Positions 34,583-44,200 of a stretch of 47,474 bases of DNA are shown piece by piece. The stretch's first letter is position 1. Every line of letters starts with the position of its first letter. A program made the position numbers and the translations under genes. The stretch is from Comamonadaceae bacterium ALPHA2B (lineage in GTDB: Bacteria; Pseudomonadota; Gammaproteobacteria; Burkholderiales; Burkholderiaceae_C). Below the pieces are notes generated by a model, which made no database searches, was not told the origin of the DNA, and worked only from the letters and a program-made list of their open reading frames with translations. The stretch is from positions 1-47,474 of the forward strand of contig SCOE01000041.1 of NCBI GenBank assembly GCA_005503065.1, read 5' to 3'.

Positions 34583-35098
34583 ATGTTCGAAGTGCTCGTC
34601 TTCGTCTACGAAAACTACTGGCGTGGTGACGCATGCCCCGAACCGCAACTGCTGGGCCGCAAGCTCAGCGCGAACGGGTTCGATGCCGACGAGATCCGTG
34701 AAGCGCTCCAGTGGCTCGACGGCCTGAGCTTCGCGACGCAAGGGCTGCAGTGGACGCGCCACGAGGACGACCGCAGCGCCACGGTCACGCTGCAGATGGC
34801 CGAGGACGGCGACTTCACCGCCTCGCCTGGCACGATGCGCGTCTACTCCGCTGCCGAGCAGGCGCACCTGGGTGCCGAATGCCTGGGATTCATCAGCTTT
34901 CTCGAATCGGCCGGGCTGTTGCCGGCGCGGCTGCGCGAGATCGTCATCGACCGGGCCATGGCGGCCCCGGGCGACCCCGTGGCGCTCGACGAACTCAAGA
35001 TCATCGTGCTGATGGTCCACTGGAGCACCGGCATCGAGCCCGATGCCTTGATGCTCGACGAGCTGTGCGACGACACGCGCGACCGCGTCGCGCACTGA
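34583..35098 (+). CDS. smg: Smg family protein (DUF494)
   Basis: A 171-residue protein beginning MFEVLVFVYENYWRGDACPE, typical of Smg/DUF494, a conserved family next to dprA in many proteobacteria; its role is not established. The body is helical with an acidic C-terminus (DELKIIVLMVHWSTGIEPDALMLDELCDD). It has no signal or membrane segment. Length and start are normal. It converges on the DUF1631 gene with only 12 bases between stop codons. Confidence 0.93.
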   Translation: MFEVLVFVYENYWRGDACPEPQLLGRKLSANGFDADEIREALQWLDGLSFATQGLQWTRHEDDRSATVTLQMAEDGDFTASPGTMRVYSAAEQAHLGAECLGFISFLESAGLLPARLREIVIDRAMAAPGDPVALDELKIIVLMVHWSTGIEPDALMLDELCDDTRDRVAH

Positions 35099-35110
35099 TC
35101 GCCGACCGCG

Positions 35111-37540
35111 CTAGTTGAGCAGGCGCTCCGGATTGGCGTCGAGCTTGGCCAGGGCCTCGCGCGTGGCGCGCGCGGTCAGCGTCTCCTCTTCGGCCGGCAC
35201 CAGCAGGCCCGCCTGCAGGTAGGAGGCCAGGCGCCCGGCCTGGATGAGGAATTTGCGGCCGTCGGCGGCCGCGAACAGGTGCAGGTGCTTGCGCTCGCTG
35301 CGCCAGACGAACTGGACCTGGCTGGCGCGGCCGTTGTGGTCGAGCATGAACCAGTTGCCCACCTGCAGTTCATGCGCCCAGGTGAGCATGTCCTCGGTGA
35401 CCTTGGTGCCGGTATTGGGCACCACCTCGATCGAGTCCGCGTCGACGCCGAGCAGCAGCTCGATGCTCGCGGTGTCCAGCGGTACCTCGGCACCGCCCTC
35501 CTCGTCGCCCACGAAATCCTCGAGGTTGGTCAGGTGCGAGGCCATGGCCTCGATCTGTGCCGGCGAGATCGCGGCCGTCTTCGACATGAAGGCGTCGGAC
35601 AGGGTCTTGCCGATGGTCTTGATCTGCTCTTCCTGCGGCGCGCCGGTCACGCCCAGCAGCTCCATGCCCTGGCGCAGCCGCTGCAGCAGCTTGGGCAACT
35701 CCTGGATCACGCGCGCGCGGTCGGTGCGGCTGGGCTTGGCGCTCGCGGCCCACACGAGTTCGGAGGCGACGCGCTTGAGCATCACGGTCTGCTCGTCCTG
35801 CCCACCGTACTTGAGTGCAGCCAGGGCCAGCACCTCCGCCCAGACCTTGAACAGGAACTCGCGGATCTCCTCGCGCACCGGCATGTCGTTGAGCATCTTG
35901 CGCAGCTCGATGGTGTACTGGATCGCCATCGTCTCCTTCTGCTCGACCTGTTGCGCCACGCTCATGAGCTTCTTGGTCGCATCGCCCTGCGTCAGGTACT
36001 TGTTCAGGAAAGCCACGAACTCGTCATAGACCAGCTTGAACACGCGCTGCCCGGTCTCGGGGTACTGTTCGATGACCTGCACCACGCGACGGATCTCGTT
36101 CTCGAGCGCGCTGCCGGAGATGGCTGCGGCGTCGAAACCCATCACCACAGAGCCCATGCGGTCGATCAGCATGCGGGCGGGGTGCTGCAGGGTGCCGAAG
36201 AACTCCGGCTCGGCGATTGCCACGCGCAGCACCGGCATCTGCAGGCGGGCAAACCACACGCGGGCCGAGAAGGGAATGCGCTCCTCGGCCAGGATGGCCT
36301 GGAACATCAGCGCCACGATCTCGACCGTGGCCTTGTCGGCGGTGGTCGGCGCCTGGCGCTTGAGCTCGTTCGACCGGCGCCGCAGTTCCGCCGCGCTGCG
36401 CTGCACTGCCACCGCCCCGTCGCCGCCCATGTCCACCCCCACCACATAGGCGGAACTGCCGACCTGGTAGGCAGCCCCCGCATCGGCGATGGCCGCCATG
36501 AACGCGGGAGAGCCGCCGGGCGCGGCCCCGCCCCCGGCCGCCGGCGCACTGCCCAGGGGCGTGCCCGCCGGAACCCCGCCGGTCACCGCACCGACGAAGC
36601 GGCGAAGGCTCACCAGCACGCCCTGCGCGCGCTGCCGCGCGGCCATGAAGGGCGACATGCCGGTGGCGACCAGCGTGTCCTGGCCGAGGCTCCCCGGCGC
36701 GCCGAGCGGCCCGGACGGCCGTACGCCGATCGCGGCCGGGGCGAAGCCGGCCATGCCTGGCGGAATGCCGGCAGCGCTGCCGCCCGCGCCCTGCCAGGAT
36801 GCGGCCTGCGGCTGCGAAGCCACGGCAGTCGGGTGGTACCCCGTGCCCAGCGGCGCCGGCCCCGACGACCCCGCCCCGGCGGCCGGCTTGCGCACCAGGC
36901 GCTTGAGATCGATCTCGGGCATCACGCCCTTGCCGATCAGGAAGGCGTTCGCTTCCTTGTAGGCCTTGACGGCCGCCTCGCCCAGTTGGGCATGCAGCAG
37001 GCCCTGCACCTGGGTCCAGAGCTGGCGGCTCATGCCCGCTGCGAGCCACTGGTCCACCAGCAGCTTGGCCAGGAACTCGGGCTTGAGCACGTCGCCGGCA
37101 CGGAGCTCCTCGGTGCCTTCGAGGAACTGGATGCGCAGGCGAAGGTCGTTGAGTTCGAAATTCGCCTTGTCCTGGATTGCGAGCGCCAGGCGCGAGGACA
37201 GGATGTTGTTTTCCACCACCTCGTCGCCCACCAGCTCCAGGCGCAGCGAACTGCCGCTGCTGGGCGCGCCTTCCGCAGCGGTGACGGCACTGCCCAGGGC
37301 CTTGCGCCACTGAGATCGCGACAGCGAGACCCAGTTGGACTCGGCGCCACGGTAGGCCACGAGGTTGTCGCGGTTGTCCTGCATCACCCGCGCCGTGCTC
37401 GTTTCGTCGGCCAGCGACACCAGCCGTTCGCGCACCGCCTGCGCGGCACTGCCGATGGCGGCGTCCGTCGCCTCCACGAAACGCTTTCGCGTCTCGCGTG
37501 CGAGCTGCTGGCCGGATTCGGGCGCGGACGCGGTGCTCAT
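35111..37540 (-). CDS. DUF1631 family protein
   Basis: A large cytoplasmic protein of 809 residues matching DUF1631, sometimes mislabelled thymidine phosphorylase. The N-terminal part (about 1-210) and the C-terminal part (about 380-809) are helical and conserved in type (LTQGDATKKLMSVAQQVEQKETMAIQYTIELRKMLNDMP-type segment near the middle). Residues about 215-370 are a Gly/Pro/Ala-rich, probably disordered linker. The C-terminal 120 residues may be a PilZ-like small beta domain (LQVGNWFMLDHNGRASQVQFVWRSERKHLHLFA). The function is unknown; a link to cyclic-di-GMP is only suggested by that end. Confidence 0.88.
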   Translation of the reverse strand: MSTASAPESGQQLARETRKRFVEATDAAIGSAAQAVRERLVSLADETSTARVMQDNRDNLVAYRGAESNWVSLSRSQWRKALGSAVTAAEGAPSSGSSLRLELVGDEVVENNILSSRLALAIQDKANFELNDLRLRIQFLEGTEELRAGDVLKPEFLAKLLVDQWLAAGMSRQLWTQVQGLLHAQLGEAAVKAYKEANAFLIGKGVMPEIDLKRLVRKPAAGAGSSGPAPLGTGYHPTAVASQPQAASWQGAGGSAAGIPPGMAGFAPAAIGVRPSGPLGAPGSLGQDTLVATGMSPFMAARQRAQGVLVSLRRFVGAVTGGVPAGTPLGSAPAAGGGAAPGGSPAFMAAIADAGAAYQVGSSAYVVGVDMGGDGAVAVQRSAAELRRRSNELKRQAPTTADKATVEIVALMFQAILAEERIPFSARVWFARLQMPVLRVAIAEPEFFGTLQHPARMLIDRMGSVVMGFDAAAISGSALENEIRRVVQVIEQYPETGQRVFKLVYDEFVAFLNKYLTQGDATKKLMSVAQQVEQKETMAIQYTIELRKMLNDMPVREEIREFLFKVWAEVLALAALKYGGQDEQTVMLKRVASELVWAASAKPSRTDRARVIQELPKLLQRLRQGMELLGVTGAPQEEQIKTIGKTLSDAFMSKTAAISPAQIEAMASHLTNLEDFVGDEEGGAEVPLDTASIELLLGVDADSIEVVPNTGTKVTEDMLTWAHELQVGNWFMLDHNGRASQVQFVWRSERKHLHLFAAADGRKFLIQAGRLASYLQAGLLVPAEEETLTARATREALAKLDANPERLLN

Positions 37541-37638
37541 GGGGATGTGTCGGTATGGGAGAAAATGTTACAGCACCACAGCGTGCCGCGCGCGGCGTCC
37601 GGGCACAAGCGCCTCAACCCGGAGGCCGGACGCGAAAA

Positions 37639-37658
37639 GGCCCGGCAAGTGCCGGGCC
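37639..37658 (-). terminator. Rho-independent terminator of the yajC-secD-secF operon
   Basis: On the minus strand GGCCCGGC-ACTT-GCCGGGCC is a perfect 8-bp stem with a tetraloop (9 bp if the A-T pair closes), followed directly by TTTT. It is 20 bases past the secF stop codon and ends the operon. Confidence 0.85.
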
Positions 37659-37677
37659 CGCAGAATGAAGGAGGCGT

Positions 37678-38631
37678 TCAGACCACCGCCCCGGCGTTCG
37701 GGTCGTTCGGGTCATCCTTTTTGGGGATGGAGCCCTTGACCAGGTCCTCGCGCTTGATGCCGAGCCACATCGCGATGGCGGCGGCCACGAAGCAGGACGA
37801 GTAGATGCCGAAGCAGATGCCGATCGTCAGCGCCAGCGCGAAGTAGTGCAGCGTCGGGCCGCCGAAGAAGAACATCGACAGCACCACCAGTTGCGTGGAG
37901 CCGTGCGTGATGATGGTGCGGCTGATCGTGCCCGTGATGGCGCTGTCGATGATCTCGACGGTCGTCATCTTGCGGTAGCGCCGGAAGTTCTCGCGGATCC
38001 GGTCGAAGATCACCACCGACTCGTTCACCGAGTAGCCCAGCACGGCCAGCACAGCCGCCAGCACCGCGAGCGAGAACTCCCACTGGAAGAAGGCGAAGAA
38101 GCCCAGGATGATCACCACGTCGTGCAGGTTGGCCAGCACCGTGGCGAGGGCGAACTTCCATTCGAAGCGGAAGGCCAGGTAGATCATGATGCCGACCACC
38201 ACCATGGCCAGCGCCTTGAGGCCGTTGGTGGTGAGTTCCTCGCCCACCTGCGGGCCGACGAACTCGTTGCCGCGCAGCGTGGCAGCGGCGTCGGCGGCCT
38301 TGAGCGCGTCCATCACCTGGGCGCTCTGCTGGGCCGAGGTCTGGCCCTTCTGCACGGGCAGGCGGATCTGCACGTCGCGCGAGGAACCGTAGTTCTGCAC
38401 CAGCACGTCGGCATAGCCGAGCTTGCTGATCGTTTCGCGGACCTTGCCCACGTCCACCGGCTGTTCGTAGGCGACCTCCATCACCGTGCCGCCGGTGAAC
38501 TCCACCGACAGGTGCAGCCCGCGGTGGAAGATGAAGAACACCGCCAGCAGGAAGGTGACGATCGAGATCGCGTTCAGCACCAGCGCATGGCGCATGAACG
38601 GGATGGTCTTGTGGATGCGGAAGAATTCCAT
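37678..38631 (-). CDS. secF: Protein translocase subunit SecF
   Basis: The 317-residue inner membrane subunit works with SecD to drive late steps of protein export using the proton gradient. It starts MEFFRIHKTIPFMRHAL behind AAGGAG. The first membrane helix, a periplasmic domain (about 30-130, VEFTGGTVMEVAYEQP...VRETISKLG) and five C-terminal membrane helices are seen, with the conserved VLGYSVNESVVIFDRIRENFR and SITGTISRTIITHGSTQLVVLSMFFFGGP-type RND motifs. It is 10 bases after secD. Confidence 0.96.
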   Translation of the reverse strand: MEFFRIHKTIPFMRHALVLNAISIVTFLLAVFFIFHRGLHLSVEFTGGTVMEVAYEQPVDVGKVRETISKLGYADVLVQNYGSSRDVQIRLPVQKGQTSAQQSAQVMDALKAADAAATLRGNEFVGPQVGEELTTNGLKALAMVVVGIMIYLAFRFEWKFALATVLANLHDVVIILGFFAFFQWEFSLAVLAAVLAVLGYSVNESVVIFDRIRENFRRYRKMTTVEIIDSAITGTISRTIITHGSTQLVVLSMFFFGGPTLHYFALALTIGICFGIYSSCFVAAAIAMWLGIKREDLVKGSIPKKDDPNDPNAGAVV

Positions 38632-38641
38632 CGCGGGCTCC

Positions 38642-40525
38642 TTACTTGGCGTCGGCCGCGACGGCCGTATCGGTGGCGGGCTTCCAGACCGTGCCGATGG
38701 ACACGCTCCTGAGCTTCTTCTTGCGGCCGTACCAGAAGTTCACCAGCCCGCGCGAGAAGAACACGGCCGAGAACATCGAGGTCACGATGCCGATGCAGTG
38801 CACCACCGCGAAGCCGCGGATCGGGCCCGAGCCGAAGGCCAGCAGCGCGATGCCCGCGATGAGCGTGGTCACGTTCGAGTCGAGGATGGTGCCCCAGGCA
38901 CGGTCGTAGCCCGCATGGATGGCCGCCTGCGGCGAGGCGCCGTTGCGCAGCTCCTCGCGCACGCGCTCGTTGATCAGCACGTTCGAGTCGATGGCCACGC
39001 CGATCGCCAGCGCCATGGCCGCGATGCCCGGCAGCGTGAGGGTGGCCTGCAGCAGCGAGAGGATGGCCACGAGCAGCAGCAGGTTCACGGCCAGCGCGAT
39101 CGACGAGAACACGCCGAACAGCGCGTAGTACAGGCACATGAACACCATGATCGCCACGAAGCCGTAGAGCACGCTCTTGAAGCCCTTGTCGATGTTGTCG
39201 GCGCCCAGGCTCGGGCCGATGGTGCGCTCCTGGATGATCTCCATCGGCGCCGCCAGCGAGCCGGCGCGCAGCAGCAGCGCCAGGTCGTTGGCCTCGGTGA
39301 TGCCCATCGCGCCCGAGATCGAGAAGCGCGTGCCCAGCTCGCCGCGGATGGTGGCCACCGAGATCGCCTCGCCCTTGCCCTTCTCGAACAGGATGATGGC
39401 CATGCCCTTGTTCATGTTCTCGCGGCTGACGTCGCGCATCACCCGACCGCCCTTGGCGTCCATGGTCAGCGTCACGCCGGGTTCCTGCTTCTGCGAGTCG
39501 AAGCCGGCCTGCGCGTCGCTCAGGTTCTCGCCCGTCACCAGCACCTGCTTCTTGACGATCACCGGCTGGCCGGTACGCGTGGGGAAGCGTTCGGAGCCGA
39601 AGGGCACCGGGCCGTTGCCCAGCGCCGCCGCACGGCCCTCGGGGCTCTCGTCGACCAGGCGCATCTCAAGCGTGGCGGTGCGGCCCAGGATGTCCTTGGC
39701 CTTGGCCGTGTCCTGCACGCCGGGCAGCTGCACCACGATGCGGTCCAGACCCTGCTGCTGGATCACCGGCTCGGCCACGCCCAGCTCGTTGATCCGGTTG
39801 TGCAGCGTGGTGATGTTCTGCTTGAGCGCCTGATCCTGCAGGCGGCGCGCCGCCTCGGGCTTGATGCTGATGGCCAGCTTCCAGTCGTTGCCTTCCTGGC
39901 TCTCGACCGCCGTCAGGTCGGCGAACTGGTCGCTCAGGATGTTCTTGGCTGCGTCCTTGGCAGCCGCGTCGCGAAAGCGCGCTTCCAGCGCCTGGCCGTT
40001 GCGGGTGACCGAGCTGCCGCGCAGGTTCTTGTCGCGGAAGGCCGTGCGCAGGTCGCTGGCAAAGGTTTCGGCGCGCTTGTCGAGTGCGCCCTTCATGTCG
40101 ACCTGCAGCACGAAGTCCACGCCGCCGCGCAGGTCCAGGCCCAGGTACATCGGGAAGGCGTGCAGCGCCGTGAGCCAGGCCGGCGAACGCGAGGCGAGGT
40201 TGAGCGCCACGGTGTAGCCCGGGTCGGTGGCATCGGGCACCAGTGCGTGCTGGAGCACGTCGCGCGCCTTGAGCTGCTCGTCGGGCGTGGCGAAGCGGGC
40301 GCGCACCGAGCTGGCGTCCAGCGTCAGCAGGTCGGGCGTGAGGTTGGCGGCCTTGAGCGCCTGCTCGACGCGCGCCTGGGTGGACGCATCGACCTTGACG
40401 GTCGACTTGGCCGACGAGACCTGCACGGCCGGCGCCTCGCCGAAGAAATTGGGCAGGGCGTAGATGAGCCCCAACAGCAGCACGATCACGATGATCGCGT
40501 ACTTCCAGACCGGGTAACGGTTCAT
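38642..40525 (-). CDS. secD: Protein translocase subunit SecD
   Basis: A 627-residue inner membrane protein. The ATG at 40525 (MNRYPVWKYAIIVIVLLLGL) was chosen; a TTG at 40546 lies inside a T-run and is unlikely. The first membrane helix is followed by a long periplasmic region with the P1 base LGLDLRGGVDFVLQVDM and PGVQDTAKAKDILGRTATLEMRLV, then five membrane helices with GVAIDSNVLINERVREELRNG and the C-terminal FSAVFFSRGLVNF. The SecD/SecF pair assists SecYEG export. Expression may be lowered relative to yajC by a terminator-like hairpin just upstream. Confidence 0.96.
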   Translation of the reverse strand: MNRYPVWKYAIIVIVLLLGLIYALPNFFGEAPAVQVSSAKSTVKVDASTQARVEQALKAANLTPDLLTLDASSVRARFATPDEQLKARDVLQHALVPDATDPGYTVALNLASRSPAWLTALHAFPMYLGLDLRGGVDFVLQVDMKGALDKRAETFASDLRTAFRDKNLRGSSVTRNGQALEARFRDAAAKDAAKNILSDQFADLTAVESQEGNDWKLAISIKPEAARRLQDQALKQNITTLHNRINELGVAEPVIQQQGLDRIVVQLPGVQDTAKAKDILGRTATLEMRLVDESPEGRAAALGNGPVPFGSERFPTRTGQPVIVKKQVLVTGENLSDAQAGFDSQKQEPGVTLTMDAKGGRVMRDVSRENMNKGMAIILFEKGKGEAISVATIRGELGTRFSISGAMGITEANDLALLLRAGSLAAPMEIIQERTIGPSLGADNIDKGFKSVLYGFVAIMVFMCLYYALFGVFSSIALAVNLLLLVAILSLLQATLTLPGIAAMALAIGVAIDSNVLINERVREELRNGASPQAAIHAGYDRAWGTILDSNVTTLIAGIALLAFGSGPIRGFAVVHCIGIVTSMFSAVFFSRGLVNFWYGRKKKLRSVSIGTVWKPATDTAVAADAK

Positions 40526-40544
40526 GATCGCGCGTATTGCCTGC

Positions 40545-40578
40545 AAAAACGCACCGGCCTCAACGGCACGGAGGCCGG
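40545..40578 (-). terminator. Terminator-like hairpin between yajC and secD
   Basis: On the minus strand CCGGCCTC-CGTGCCGTT-GAGGCCGG gives an 8-bp GC-rich stem and a 9-base loop, then TGCG and five Ts. It lies after the yajC stop and 20 bases before the secD start, so it may act as a partial terminator or attenuator within the operon. Activity is inferred from structure. Confidence 0.55.
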
Positions 40579-40630
40579 CCCCACTCGCGTGGCGGCGGCC
40601 TCCGGCATGGGCGCCCGTGCGGCGTCTTCC

Positions 40631-40963
40631 TTACTTGTACGAGCCCTTGGGCAGCACCTGCACCACCGCGCTGCGCTGCACCTTGATCTCGACGCCGTTG
40701 GCGATTTCGAGCGTGAGGAACTGGTCGCCCAGCACGCTGATGCGGCCCAGCAGGCCGCCGGCGGTGGCCACCTCGTCGCCCTTGGCCAGCGCGTCGAGCA
40801 TGGCGCGGGCTTCCTTCTGGCGCTTCATCTGCGGGCGGATCATCACGAAGTACAGCACGACGAACATCAGCAGCAGCGGCAGCATGCTGGCGAGCGAGGA
40901 CATCATGTCGCCGCCGCCGGAAGCGGCCGGGGCGGTCTGGGCGAAAGCAGTGGAAATGAACAA
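40631..40963 (-). CDS. yajC: Preprotein translocase subunit YajC
   Basis: The 110-residue small membrane protein of the SecDF-YajC complex. A TTG at 40963 was chosen because GGAGA lies about 6 bases before it; the TTG at 40975 has none. The start is then MFISTAFAQ. One membrane helix (about 24-46, MLPLLLMFVVLYFVMIRPQ) is followed by the cytoplasmic RPQMKRQKEARAMLDALAKGDEVATAGGLLGRI block, the signature of the family. It is the first gene of the visible operon; tgt, often upstream, is not seen here. A TACAAT box lies 111 bases before the start. Confidence 0.92.
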   Translation of the reverse strand: MFISTAFAQTAPAASGGGDMMSSLASMLPLLLMFVVLYFVMIRPQMKRQKEARAMLDALAKGDEVATAGGLLGRISVLGDQFLTLEIANGVEIKVQRSAVVQVLPKGSYK

Positions 40964-41073
40964 GAGGGTCTCCAACGGAGGTCAGGGATGGGAGCGCAGG
41001 CACGGCCTGCGGCTCCGGGGCCGCAGGGCGCAGCCGGCACGCGCCGCCCGGTAGGCAGCGCACAACCGGGGGA

Positions 41074-41079
41074 TTGTAT
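41074..41079 (-). promoter_or_regulatory. Putative -10 box for the yajC operon
   Basis: TACAAT on the minus strand (in GCATACAATCCCCC), 111 bases upstream of the yajC start, in a GC-rich gap with no other AT-rich hexamer. No -35 was recognised. Confidence 0.35.
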
Positions 41080-41156
41080 GCGCCGGGCCCGCGGCCACCG
41101 GCACCTTTCCCGGCGGGCGCTTCAGGGCATTGGCGCCCCTTGCCACTCGCCTGTTC

Positions 41157-41207
41157 ACTATGTTTTTGATAGCTGGTGGCGCAAGCGGGACGGGCGCCAG
41201 CGCCCGG
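41157..41207 (+). repeat. Dispersed palindrome-headed intergenic repeat, copy C
   Basis: The imperfect head ACTATGTTTTTGATAGC is followed by TGGTGGCGCAAGCGGGACGG, then the hairpin GGGCGC-CA-GCGCCC and GG. The 28 bases after the head differ from copy B at only two or three places. It sits between the ferredoxin oxidoreductase gene's end and yajC. Confidence 0.7.
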
Positions 41208-41222
41208 TTCGGCTTGCAAGCT

Positions 41223-44200
41223 TCAGGCGACTGCGCGCTGCGCACCCTGAGGCGCGCGCCAGCGCGCCAGCAGGTCGTTCCAGCGGATGCGCGTGGCCGC
41301 GAGGTTGCGTTCCTTCACGTGGCCGTAGCCGCGGATCTGCTCCGGCAGGGCCGCGATCTCCACCGCCAGCGCATGGTTCCCCGGGGTCAGGCCGCGCAGC
41401 AGTTCCTCGACCGTGGCGCGGTACTCGCCGATCAGCGCACGTTCCGTCTTGCGTTCCTCGGTGCGGCCGAAGGGGTCGAGCACCGTGCCGCGCAGCCCCT
41501 TGAGCTTCGCCAGCAGCTTGAAGCCGGTGAGCATCGACGGGCCGTACTTCTTCTTGATCAGCTCGCCCTTGGCGTTCTTCTTCGCCGTCGCCGGCGGCGC
41601 CAGGTGGTAGTTGAGCGTGAAGTCGCCCTCGAACATGCCGTTGACCCTGGCCAGGAAGGCCGTGTCGCTGTGCAGGCGCGCGACCTCGTACTCGTCCTTG
41701 TAGGCCATCAGCTTGAAGAGGTAGCGCGCCACCGTCTCGGCCAGCGTGGTCTTGCCCAGCGGCGCCTCGGCCTGCTGCACCTGCTGCACGAAGGCGCGGT
41801 ACTGCTCGGCGTAGGCGGCGTTCTGGTAGGCGGTGAGGAACTCCACGCGGCGCGCCACCAGCGATTCGACGGTGTCGCGCTTCTTGAACTCGATCACCTG
41901 GCCGGGGTTCAGCCGCTTGGCCATCTCGCCCGGCCGGTGCGCGGCCTGGCGACCCCATTCGAAGGCCGCCTTGTTGGCGTCGATCGCCACGCCGTTGAGC
42001 TCGATGGCCCGCATCAGCGATTCGTGGCCCAGCGGGATCCAGCCCTTCTGCCACGCGTAGCCCAGGATCATCGGGTTGACGTAGATCGTGTCGCCCATCA
42101 GCTGCGTGGCGGCCGCGTCGGCGTCGAAGCTGCCCAGCCCCGCCTCGCCGACGGCCTTGCCGATCTGCACCGCGCAGGCGTCCTGCGGGTTCTGCCAGTT
42201 GGCGTTCTTCACGAAGCTGGCCGTGGGCGCGCTGTGGCTGTTAAGGGCCACGTGCGTGCGGCCCTCGCGCATGCGCGCCAGCGTTTCGTAGTTGACGGTG
42301 ACGATCGGGTCGCAGGCCAGGATAAGGTCGGCCGCGGCCGTCCCCACGCGGGTGGTGCGGATGTCGTTCTGCGAATCGCCGATGAGCACGTGGCTCCAGG
42401 TCGCGCCGCCCTTCTGCGCCAGGCCGGCCGCGTCCTGCGTGACGATGCCCTTGCCCTCGATGTGCGCGGCCACCCCCAGCAACTGGCCGATGGTGATGAC
42501 GCCGGTGCCGCCGACGCCGGCCACCACGATGCCCCACACCTGGCCGCCGTGCAGCGAAGGCAGCGCCGGCTCGGGCAGTTCGCCCAGCTCGGCCGGCGTC
42601 GCGGCCTTGCTCGCCTTGGCCTTCTTCTTGAGCTGCCCGCCCTCGACGGTGATGAAGCTCGGGCAGAAGCCCTTCACGCAGCTCACGTCCTTGTTGCAGG
42701 TGCTCTGGTTGATGGTGCGCTTGCGGCCGAACTCGGTCTCCAGCGGCTCGACGCTCATGCAGTTGCTCTTGACGCTGCAATCGCCGCAGCCTTCGCACAC
42801 CAGCTCGTTGATGACCACGCGCACGGCCGGATCGACGGCCTTGCCGCGCTTGCGGCGGCGGCGCTTCTCGGTGGCGCAGGTCTGGTCGTAGATGATGGCC
42901 GTGGTGCCGGCGATCTCGCGGAACTCGCGCTGGATCTCGTCGAGCTGGTCGCGATGGCGCACCTGCACCTTCTCGCCGCCATAGGTGCCCGGGATCTGCA
43001 CGCCCTCGTACTTCTGCGGCTCGTCGGTGACGATCACGACCTTCCTCGCGCCCTCGGCATGCAGGCTCTCGGCGATCTGCAGCACCGAGTGGCCCTCGGG
43101 CCGCTCGCCCACCTGCTGGCCGCCGGTCATGGCCACGGCGTCGTTGTAGAGGATCTTGTAGGTGATGTTCACGCCCGCCGCGATGCTCTGGCGGATGGCC
43201 AGCAGCCCGCTGTGGAAGTAGGTGCCGTCGCCCAGGTTGGCGAAGATGTGCTGCTCGTTGGAGAACGGCGCCTGGCCCACCCACGGCACGCCCTCGCCGC
43301 CCATCTGCGTGAAGCCGTAGGTGGCGCGGTCCATCCAGTTGGCCATGTAGTGGCAGCCGATGCCGGCCATCGCGCGCGAGCCCTCGGGCACCACCGTGCT
43401 GGTGTTGTGCGGGCAGCCGGAGCAGAACCATGGCACCCGGTCGGCGCCCTGCACGCCATCGGCCTGCAGCACCTGCATCGAGCGTTCCTTGGCCTCCAGG
43501 ACGGCCATCTGCGCCTCGACGCGCGCCACCATGTCGGCGCCGCCCGATTCGAGCACGCCGGTCTTCTTCAGCCGCTGCACCAGCGCCTTGGCGATCAGTG
43601 CCGGGTTGAGGTCGGCGTTGGCGCGCAGCAGGGTGTTGGCCGTCGGGTTGGGCATGGACCATTCGCCGCCCGAGTGGTCGTTGCCCAGCTCGTTGAACTT
43701 GCCCAGCACGTTGGGGCGCACGTCGGGCCGCCAGTTGTAGAGCTCTTCCTTGAGCTGGTACTCGATGACCTGGCGCTTTTCCTCGACCACCAGGATCTCC
43801 TGCAGGCCGGTGGCGAAGTCGCGCGTGAGTTGCGCCTCCAGCGGCCACACCACGTTGACCTTGTGCAGGCGAATGCCCAGCTGCCGGCAGGCCGCGTCGT
43901 CCAGGCCCAGGTCGATCAGCGCCTGGCGCGTGTCGTTGAAGGCCTTGCCGCTGGCCATGATGCCGTAGCGGTCGTTGGGCCCCTCGATCACGTTGTGGTT
44001 GAGCCGGTTGGCGCGGATGTAGGCCAGCGCCGCATACCACTTGTAGTGCATCAGGCGCGCCTCCTGCTCCAGGGGCGCGTCGGGCCAGCGGATGTGCAGG
44101 CCGCCGGGCGGCATCTCGAAATCGGTCGGGGTGACGATGTCGACGCGCTCGGGGTCGATCATGGCCGTGGCACTGGATTCGACGATCTCCTGGATCGTCT

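Noticed and set aside
35279-37804. Long open frame on the plus strand opposite the DUF1631 gene
   Set aside because: It is antisense to a clear gene, has no family match by eye, and its His/Arg/Ala-rich composition is typical of shadow frames in GC-rich DNA.
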